A stretch of 10,742 nt of DNA from Candidatus Omnitrophota bacterium (GTDB lineage: Bacteria > Omnitrophota > Gorgyraeia > Zapsychrales > Zapsychraceae), in NCBI GenBank assembly GCA_018399915.1, contig JAGYNW010000052.1, positions 1 through 10,742 of the forward strand, written 5' to 3'. The notes below the pieces were generated by a model. It saw only the letters and a program-made list of their open reading frames with translations, was not told the DNA's origin and searched no databases. Shown here in pieces: positions 7,540-10,742 of this stretch (position 1 is the stretch's first letter; each line of letters starts with the position of its first letter). A program made the position numbers and the translations under genes.

Positions 7540-8007
7540 ATGAATAAATTGGCGCAATTCGGCATTATGACGGGACGCGGGAAGCATTATGAAGAAGCCA
7601 TGTATTGCCTTGCCCTGATATACAATGTCTGTAATACGCGCTTAACGGCTTTTTTAAAAGGACATGGCTTGTCTATCGGCAAGTTCAATATTTTGGTTGC
7701 CATCAAGGTGCATGGTGGGGAGCAAGGATTAAGCCAGGTGGATATCAGTAAGCATTTGATCGTCACGCCTTCGAATATGACAAAGTTGATTGATAAGCTG
7801 GAAAAAAAGGGCATGGTTACGCGTTCGGCGATGCCTGAAGACAGGCGCGTCAATATCATTAAAATATCCCAATCTGCGGCTGATTTGATCGATTCGATCT
7901 GGGATGAATACAGCGCGCAGTTGAAAGACCTTATGTCCGGCCTTGACACAAAGGACCAGGAGATCATGGCCGCCAAGTTGATCAAATGGTTGAAGGCCTT
8001 GTTATAA
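7540..8007 (+). CDS. MarR-family transcriptional regulator
   Basis: This is a winged helix-turn-helix DNA-binding protein of 155 residues, the usual MarR length, expected to act as a dimer. The N-terminal helices (15-60) contribute to the dimer interface. The recognition region runs about 64-92 (LSQVDISKHLIVTPSNMTKLIDKLEKKG), followed by the wing with MPEDRRVNIIKIS, where DRR (101-103) is the family hallmark. C-terminal dimerisation helices span about 112-155. AAAGGA at 7528-7533 lies 6 nt before the ATG and supports this start. It stands alone between tRNA-Thr and the SpeD-like leader, so its target is not obvious; it could act on itself or on the downstream unit. It is far from the efflux genes. 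Ligand and operator are unknown. Confidence 0.92.
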   Translation: MNKLAQFGIMTGRGKHYEEAMYCLALIYNVCNTRLTAFLKGHGLSIGKFNILVAIKVHGGEQGLSQVDISKHLIVTPSNMTKLIDKLEKKGMVTRSAMPEDRRVNIIKISQSAADLIDSIWDEYSAQLKDLMSGLDTKDQEIMAAKLIKWLKALL

Positions 8008-8028
8008 CTTGCCTTTTGCCGCTATAAT
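7999..8028 (+). promoter_or_regulatory. possible promoter overlapping the MarR gene end
   Basis: A perfect -10 TATAAT (8023-8028) has a weak -35 TTGTTA (7999-8004) at an 18-nt spacing. It would start transcription near 8035, before a T-rich stretch (8035-8048). It is an alternative to the promoter at 8053-8080 for the SpeD-like leader. Confidence 0.4.
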
Positions 8029-8052
8029 GGGAATGTTTTTTATTTTTTGCTC

Positions 8053-8080
8053 TTGACTTTCAGACAAAAATGATTATATT
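8053..8080 (+). promoter_or_regulatory. promoter of the SpeD-like leader RNA
   Basis: A -35 TTGACT (8053-8058) and a -10 TATATT (8075-8080) are separated by 16 nt. The predicted transcription start is near 8087, about 22 nt before the first strand of the three-way junction. Confidence 0.55.
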
Positions 8081-8086
8081 TATATC

Positions 8087-8208
8087 ACGATTTAAAAGGA
8101 GAATGAAGTTCCGCTGCACCCGATCCTTTTCACACTTTTAAACAGGTTCGGGGCCATCTGCTTAACGCAATGCGGGTTGGAGGATGGCGCAGGGAAGAAA
8201 GATAAATA
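8087..8208 (+). ncRNA. structured leader RNA with a three-way junction (unknown class)
   Basis: The fold was worked out by hand. P1 pairs TTCC-CTGC (8109-8112, 8114-8117; G8113 bulged) with GCAGGGAA (8189-8196). P2 pairs CCCGATCC (8119-8126) with GGTTCGGG (8145-8152), with one T-T mismatch and an 18-nt loop. P3 pairs GCCATC (8153-8158) perfectly with GATGGC (8183-8188) and carries an inner hairpin around CGC-AAT-GCG. The helices abut: only A8118 is unpaired at the junction, and P2/P3 and P3/P1 are directly adjacent. The element sits between candidate promoters and a terminator hairpin ahead of the SpeD-like gene, which is riboswitch or attenuator architecture. It does not match the riboswitch classes I could recall (SAM, SAH, TPP, cobalamin, c-di-GMP, THF, guanidine). 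It could instead be a stand-alone small RNA ending at the terminator. Confidence 0.5.
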
Positions 8209-8282
8209 AAGCGTATTCTTATTTTTAAGGTTTAGAGCCAGGATTCTACTCTTTAATTAATGATAAGAATGCGCTTTTTTTT
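8209..8282 (+). terminator. intrinsic terminator/attenuator before the SpeD-like gene
   Basis: A fully paired 14-bp stem joins 8209-8222 with 8263-8276 (13 Watson-Crick pairs plus T8214-G8271). An uninterrupted run of eight T (8275-8282) follows. The 40-nt loop can form a small inner hairpin, AGAG (8234-8237) with CTCT (8249-8252). It lies 35 nt before the SpeD-like start codon, so it would either end a small RNA or control read-through into that gene. Confidence 0.7.
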
Positions 8283-8317
8283 ATTTAGGATAAGTTTTTA
8301 ATTGAAAGGAGGCGCGT

Positions 8318-8719
8318 TTGCCAAAGACATTAGCCGCAAAACCGGTTGAGTACCGGATTATCAAGCAGGATGGGGTTGTGTATTATGGAAAGCATTTGAT
8401 TCTGACAGCGAAAAGCTGTAATGATTCCCTTCTTGAAAAGAAAGAGGTCGCACGGTTTCTTACCACATTGGTTGACCGTATCCAAATGGTCGCTTTTGGG
8501 AAACCCATTGTCGAACGTTTTGGTGCAGGGGTTCAGACCGGGCTTTCCGCGGTTCAGCTTATTGAGACCAGCGCGATCATGATCCATACCAATGATCAAG
8601 CCAGGGATCTGTATTTGGATGTTTTCAGTTGTAAAACGTTTTGCGAGCATATGGTCACAGCTTATGTGAAAACTATTTTTAACCCCAGTGATCTCAATTA
8701 TCAGGTGTTAATGAGATGA
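8318..8719 (+). CDS. SpeD-like pyruvoyl-dependent decarboxylase, divergent
   Basis: This homologue of S-adenosylmethionine decarboxylase has 133 residues, close to the class 1b proenzyme length. These enzymes self-cleave at an internal serine to make a pyruvoyl cofactor. The N-terminus YYGKHLIL resembles the GKHLI start of SpeD. S77, S85, H90 and C105 align, with exact spacing, with Thermotoga S55, S63 (pyruvoyl precursor), H68 and C83, and C105 lies in DVFSC as in DVFTC. The usual ESH-x-S/T-IHTWPE stretch is altered to TSAIMIHTNDQ: the Glu before the cleavage serine is Thr84, the His after it is Ala86 and WPE is lost. It may be an AdoMet decarboxylase, a relative with a new substrate (SpeD homologues acting as arginine or ornithine decarboxylases are known), or a non-enzymatic paralogue. 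The TTG start is set by AAAGGAGG at 8305-8312, 5 nt upstream. The SET gene overlaps its stop by 4 nt. Confidence 0.75.
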   Translation: MPKTLAAKPVEYRIIKQDGVVYYGKHLILTAKSCNDSLLEKKEVARFLTTLVDRIQMVAFGKPIVERFGAGVQTGLSAVQLIETSAIMIHTNDQARDLYLDVFSCKTFCEHMVTAYVKTIFNPSDLNYQVLMR

Positions 8720-9171
8720 AAAGATTTTATCCCCGGTATGTGCCGGAATTTCCCCACGAGCCGACACCCGAAAGTTTTCAGATAGCTATGATTTCCAGAG
8801 AAGTAGGGCGGGGGCTTGTTTCGAGAAAGTTTTTTTCCGTCGGTGATATTGTTTTCGGCTTTACGGGTTTTGTCCTGGATTTTATTACCCAGTACACGCT
8901 ACGAACGCCCGAGGGCAAGCATATTCATGATCCATTTGTCATGGGGAAGGTGCTTCATTCCTGTGATCCTAATATGAGCTGTGATATGTTTCATCGGAGG
9001 TTCATCGCCCGCAAGGAGATAATCCCGGGGGACCTGATCACGATGGATTATGATCAAACGGAATCGATCTTATATAGACCTTTCACTTGCCGGTGCGGAC
9101 ATGCTAATTGCCGCAATCGGATCGAAGGGTCACAGAAAAAACAAAAATCTGAGGTCTATCAAAATTTTTAA
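8716..9171 (+). CDS. SET-domain protein-lysine N-methyltransferase
   Basis: This 151-residue cytoplasmic protein is a minimal SET domain plus post-SET zinc site; SET enzymes transfer methyl from S-adenosylmethionine to lysine. Visible motifs are GRGLVSRKFFSVGDIVFGF (31-49, first SET strands), HSCDPN (81-86, the cofactor-binding NHSCxPN motif with Leu replacing the first Asn), FIARKEIIPGDLITMDYDQ (96-114, including the catalytic-site Tyr112 region) and FTCRCGHANCRNRI (123-136). C125, C127 and C132 form a CxCx4C post-SET motif that, with C83, can bind zinc. The ATGA overlap with the SpeD-like gene implies coupled translation. Its substrate is unknown; bacterial SET proteins are sporadic, and both genes of the pair would use AdoMet. 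The basic tail (138-151) has no assigned function. Confidence 0.88.
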   Translation: MKRFYPRYVPEFPHEPTPESFQIAMISREVGRGLVSRKFFSVGDIVFGFTGFVLDFITQYTLRTPEGKHIHDPFVMGKVLHSCDPNMSCDMFHRRFIARKEIIPGDLITMDYDQTESILYRPFTCRCGHANCRNRIEGSQKKQKSEVYQNF

Positions 9172-9190
9172 GAAAGGAAAGATCTTTTTA

Positions 9191-9209
9191 TCCCGCAAGG
9201 AATGCGGGG
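9191..9209 (+). other. intercistronic hairpin
   Basis: CCCGC (9192-9196) pairs with GCGGG (9204-9208) around a 7-nt loop, extendable by T9191-G9209. It lies between the SET gene and the 45-aa ORF. There is no T-run after it, so it is not an intrinsic terminator; it could mark mRNA processing or stabilise the upstream message. Confidence 0.4.
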
Positions 9210-9230
9210 AAAAGGGGCAAGGAGTTAGCC

Positions 9231-9368
9231 ATGCGACATGACAAGTCAAAATATCACAAAGAGCATCCAGTCGATGATGACTGGCAGCAAATGGAAACAA
9301 AAAAGAGAAAGGAAGTGAATATCCGTAAGATGAGAAGGGCAAAAGACAGGATCACTGATAAAGATTAA
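9231..9368 (+). CDS. 45-aa highly charged small protein
   Basis: This short ORF begins MRHDKSKYHKEHPVDDDW and continues with a Lys/Arg-rich half (KKRKEVNIRKMRRAKDR, residues 24-40). AAGGAG at 9219-9224, 6 nt before the ATG, is a strong ribosome binding site and the main reason to accept it. It follows the SET gene by 59 nt and precedes the next gene by 21 nt, all on the same strand. It has no signal peptide or hydrophobic segment and would be soluble and largely helical in its second half. I do not recognise a family. A basic, lysine-rich peptide next to a lysine methyltransferase could be its substrate or a nucleic-acid binder, but that is speculation. Confidence 0.6.
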   Translation: MRHDKSKYHKEHPVDDDWQQMETKKRKEVNIRKMRRAKDRITDKD

Positions 9369-9389
9369 CCTTTAATCAAGGAGGCAGAA

Positions 9390-9842
9390 GTGAATAAGAC
9401 ATTGATGATCAATGTGTGCTTGGCGCTAGCCATTTTATTGTTGGCCGGGATTTCTTCGGCACAGCAACAAGACGAAGCGGATTATGTTGTGGATTATACC
9501 TTTGGGCAGGTGCAAGAGGTTTCCCCGGAAGGATTGATAGTCAACTGTTACGACGTGGAAAGTGATGATTATACGGATTTGTTGTTTAGTGTCGATGAGA
9601 ACACGGAGTTTGAAGATGCCGTATCTTTGACCAGTATCAAAAACGATGATTATCTTGAGATCGTTTACGAGATCCGCGGTGAAGAAAATATTGCCCTGAA
9701 GATCATCAAGGATGTGAATTTTGATCCTGAAGGCGGTTATGAAGAAGATTTTGTCGAGGAGGAATATGAGCCGGTAGGCACTGAGGCAGAACTTTGGGAG
9801 GAAGAAGCAGAAAATCAACAAGGAGATGGATATGAGAAATAA
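9390..9842 (+). CDS. exported acidic protein with OB-like core
   Basis: This is a predicted exported protein of 150 residues. A signal peptide spans 1-24 (LALAILLLAGISSA then QQQ). Residues about 36-108 form a beta-rich unit (GQVQEVSPEGLIVNC, LLFSVDENTEF, IKNDDYLEIVYE, ALKIIKD) whose pattern recalls small OB-fold-like exported domains such as DUF5666; the assignment is tentative. The tail 111-150 is extremely rich in Glu and Asp. The GTG start is supported by AAGGAGG at 9378-9384, 5 nt upstream. The next gene starts inside its 3' end, so the two are translated together. An envelope or metal-binding role is possible but not shown. Confidence 0.7.
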   Translation: MNKTLMINVCLALAILLLAGISSAQQQDEADYVVDYTFGQVQEVSPEGLIVNCYDVESDDYTDLLFSVDENTEFEDAVSLTSIKNDDYLEIVYEIRGEENIALKIIKDVNFDPEGGYEEDFVEEEYEPVGTEAELWEEEAENQQGDGYEK

Positions 9843-10167
9843 AGGGATTATTCCCGCTTTTTTATTCTTGTTTTTTTTCATGGGTGTTGCGCAAGTTAAT
9901 GCGGGTTTGATCAATTATGAACGCAGAGAACGGATGTTGAAGCGCAAAGAAGCGCAGGAATTAATAAGGGTAAAGGGCAGAATCACAAAGGTGGACCGGG
10001 ATAACGGCCGGGTCCATGTGTTGCAACCCCAAAAAGAGGAAGAGCTGGCCTTGATCCTTAAAGACAAAGATCTTATGGTCACTTTAAGGCCCCGGCAAAA
10101 TGTGAGCGTGACTTACAACAGGAATACCAAACTGATCAAAAAGATTGATCTGATCCTGGATGATTGA
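9832..10167 (+). CDS. small exported basic protein
   Basis: This is a predicted exported protein of 111 residues. The signal peptide is 1-24 (FLFLFFFMGVAQVNA, cleavage before GLINYE). The mature part begins with a charged helix (YERRERMLKRKEAQE) followed by beta-rich segments (IRVKGRITKVDRDNGRVHVL, LMVTLRPRQNVSVTY, TKLIKKIDLIL) like those of the preceding protein. By rough count it has about 21 Lys/Arg against 14 Asp/Glu, the opposite charge to its neighbour. I chose the ATG at 9832 because AAGGAG at 9820-9825 is then 6 nt upstream; the ATG at 9826 directly abuts that site. The start overlaps the previous gene by 11 nt. No function is recognised. Confidence 0.65.
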   Translation: MRNKGIIPAFLFLFFFMGVAQVNAGLINYERRERMLKRKEAQELIRVKGRITKVDRDNGRVHVLQPQKEEELALILKDKDLMVTLRPRQNVSVTYNRNTKLIKKIDLILDD

Positions 10168-10173
10168 AGCGCT

Positions 10174-10223
10174 GGCTGCCGGATGAGTCCTTTTTTGGAC
10201 GGCAACTATCCGGGCCGTTTTTT
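10174..10223 (+). terminator. intrinsic terminator with internal loop
   Basis: The lower stem pairs GGC (10174-10176) with GCC (10214-10216 read antiparallel) and, past a TG bulge, CCGGAT (10179-10184) with ATCCGG (10208-10213). An asymmetric internal loop (GA opposite GGCAACT) separates this from a GTCC/GGAC upper stem with a T6 loop. A T6 tract (10218-10223) follows. It ends the transcript of the two small exported proteins, and perhaps of the whole SpeD-SET unit. Confidence 0.75.
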
Positions 10224-10224
10224 G

Positions 10225-10252
10225 CGGGGTTAGCCCTGAGGGTTTTTCCCCG
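10225..10252 (+). other. nested hairpin after the terminator
   Basis: CGGGG (10225-10229) pairs with CCCCG (10248-10252), and inside it CCC (10234-10236) pairs with GGG (10240-10242) around TGA, followed by T5. It may be a back-up terminator. From here to the csp promoter at 10335 I see no gene: only AT-rich DNA and a CCGCGGGCCC stretch near 10312. Confidence 0.4.
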
Positions 10253-10334
10253 ACGAGTAAGGAAAGAAAAAATTTGGTTAGCGGTTGGCAGAAAAGAGTC
10301 AAAATGCAAAAATTCCGCGGGCCCTATTTTTTGA

Positions 10335-10363
10335 TTGACAAAAGTTAAACTTTGAAGCATACT
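10335..10363 (+). promoter_or_regulatory. promoter of the cold-shock gene
   Basis: A perfect -35 TTGACA (10335-10340), a 17-nt spacer and a -10 CATACT (10358-10363, 4 of 6 consensus) are present. Transcription would start near 10370, giving a 5' UTR of about 110 nt, a length typical of cold-regulated csp mRNAs. Confidence 0.7.
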
Positions 10364-10370
10364 TCTTATT

Positions 10371-10477
10371 GAGTAAATTAGTGAGGAAGAATCATAGTAC
10401 CCAGAGAATAAGCAGTCCTCTGTGGTTTTTGTTTCTGGCATCGTTATTTACTCGAGTAATTAGTGAAAGGAGGAAGT
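10371..10477 (+). promoter_or_regulatory. csp 5' UTR with duplicated block and alternative pairings
   Basis: The block GAGTAAATTAGTGAGGAAG (10371-10389) recurs in altered form at 10454-10476, where it contains the Shine-Dalgarno site AAAGGAGG (10466-10473). ATTTACTC (10446-10453) can pair all 8 bases with GAGTAAAT (10371-10378), or fold locally through the 12-nt palindrome TTACTCGAGTAA (10448-10459) next to the ribosome binding site. Two further exclusive pairings exist: CAGAG (10402-10406) with CTCTG (10418-10422), or CCAGA (10401-10405) with TCTGG (10434-10438). This suggests a temperature-sensitive switch; the pairings are seen, the function is inferred. Confidence 0.5.
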
Positions 10478-10482
10478 AAATA

Positions 10483-10683
10483 ATGGTTAAAGGAACAGTT
10501 AAATGGTTTAATAATCAAAAAGGTTTTGGATTCATTACGCCTGAATCAGGCGATGACATTTTTGTTCATCACAGTGAGATCCAAGGCGATGGGTACAAAT
10601 CTTTAGAAGAAGGCCAAGCCGTAGAATTTGAAATCGGCGAAGGTCCTAAAGGCGCATTCGCAAAAGGTGTTGTTAAATCATAG
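10483..10683 (+). CDS. csp: cold-shock protein (CspA family)
   Basis: This single cold-shock domain of 66 residues is the standard length and fold: a five-stranded OB barrel that binds single-stranded RNA or DNA and melts mRNA structure. RNP1 is KGFGFI (13-18) and RNP2 is DIFVHHS (25-31). The start MVKGTVKWFNNQKGFG is typical, with aromatic binding residues W8, F15, F17, F27 and H29. AAAGGAGG lies 9 nt before the ATG. The gene has its own promoter, a long structured UTR and its own terminator, so it is monocistronic. Which Csp paralogue it is, and whether it is cold-induced or constitutive, cannot be told from the protein alone. Confidence 0.97.
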   Translation: MVKGTVKWFNNQKGFGFITPESGDDIFVHHSEIQGDGYKSLEEGQAVEFEIGEGPKGAFAKGVVKS

Positions 10684-10695
10684 CAGTGAATTCTT

Positions 10696-10729
10696 AAAAA
10701 AGGCCCGGTCATCAGACCGGGCCTTTTTT
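10696..10729. terminator. strong intrinsic terminator after csp
   Basis: A perfect 15-bp inverted repeat (10696-10710 with 10715-10729) has an ATCA loop. The GC-rich core GGCCCGGTC is flanked by A6 and T6, so it can work in both directions. It starts 12 nt after the csp stop codon. Confidence 0.95.
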
Positions 10730-10742
10730 ATTGGTGCGCCCA

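Noticed and set aside
8103..8141. A 12-codon leader peptide (MKFRCTRSFSHF) after AAAAGGAG in the SpeD-like leader.
   Set aside because: The Shine-Dalgarno-like sequence is only 1 nt from the ATG, too close for normal initiation, and the codons show no regulatory run.
8185..8197. The end of the leader, GGCGCAGGGAAG, resembles the end of a TPP riboswitch.
   Set aside because: The conserved TGAGA and CTGAT core sequences of the TPP class are absent and the helix arrangement differs.
8087..8282. Possible 6S RNA, given its length of about 195 nt.
   Set aside because: The 5' and 3' ends do not pair into one long rod with a central bubble; it folds as two separate domains.
10180..10206. Hammerhead-ribozyme resemblance (GGATGAGTCC...GGACGGCAAC).
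   Set aside because: The invariant CUGANGA core is CGGATGA and the GAAA strand is replaced by GGCAA, so the catalytic core is not formed; a terminator explains the pairing and T-run.
10307..10351. A 14-codon ORF (MQKFRGPYFLIDKS) before csp.
   Set aside because: It has no ribosome binding site and runs through the csp -35 element.

Overview
The window reads as a typical Gram-negative chromosomal segment of moderate GC content: inner-membrane efflux pump plus TolC-type outer-membrane channel, signal peptides, strong Shine-Dalgarno sites, dense gene packing and intrinsic terminators. The gene mix (GAF/PAS sensor, DUF6941-type protein, SpeD-like protein beside a bacterial SET methyltransferase, very small secreted proteins) would suit an uncultivated lineage of the Omnitrophota/PVC or deltaproteobacterial kind. 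That taxonomic guess is low-confidence inference. All convincing genes lie on the + strand, and I see no transposon, integrase, phage gene or CRISPR array.

Layout. (1) 1-1761: end of a GAF-PAS-PAS sensory protein, open at the left edge and lacking a kinase or other output domain. (2) 1960-6554: an RND efflux permease and a TolC-like channel, translationally coupled; no periplasmic adaptor gene is in the window. A Fur-box-like palindrome lies just before the permease start. (3) 6588-7489: four tRNA genes, Pro(CGG), Leu(CAG), Val(CAC) and Thr(CGT). All have C at the wobble position, and a DUF6941-like gene sits between the first two. (4) 7540-8007: a MarR-family regulator.

(5) 7999-9368 is the most interesting stretch. 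Candidate promoters lead into an RNA leader that folds on paper as a compact three-way junction (8109-8196). A 14-bp terminator hairpin with a U-tract (8209-8282) follows. Next come a strong ribosome binding site, a divergent AdoMet-decarboxylase (SpeD)-like gene, a SET-domain lysine methyltransferase overlapping it by 4 nt, and a 45-aa highly charged ORF. SpeD and SET enzymes both consume S-adenosylmethionine, and the leader has riboswitch/attenuator architecture of a class I do not recognise.

(6) 9390-10167: two overlapping genes for small exported proteins, one strongly acidic and one basic, both with a beta-rich OB-like core. They end in an elaborate terminator. (7) 10335-10729: a cold-shock protein gene with a clear sigma-70-type promoter and a roughly 110-nt 5' UTR. 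The UTR carries a duplicated block and mutually exclusive pairings around the ribosome binding site. A perfect 15-bp terminator hairpin closes the unit.
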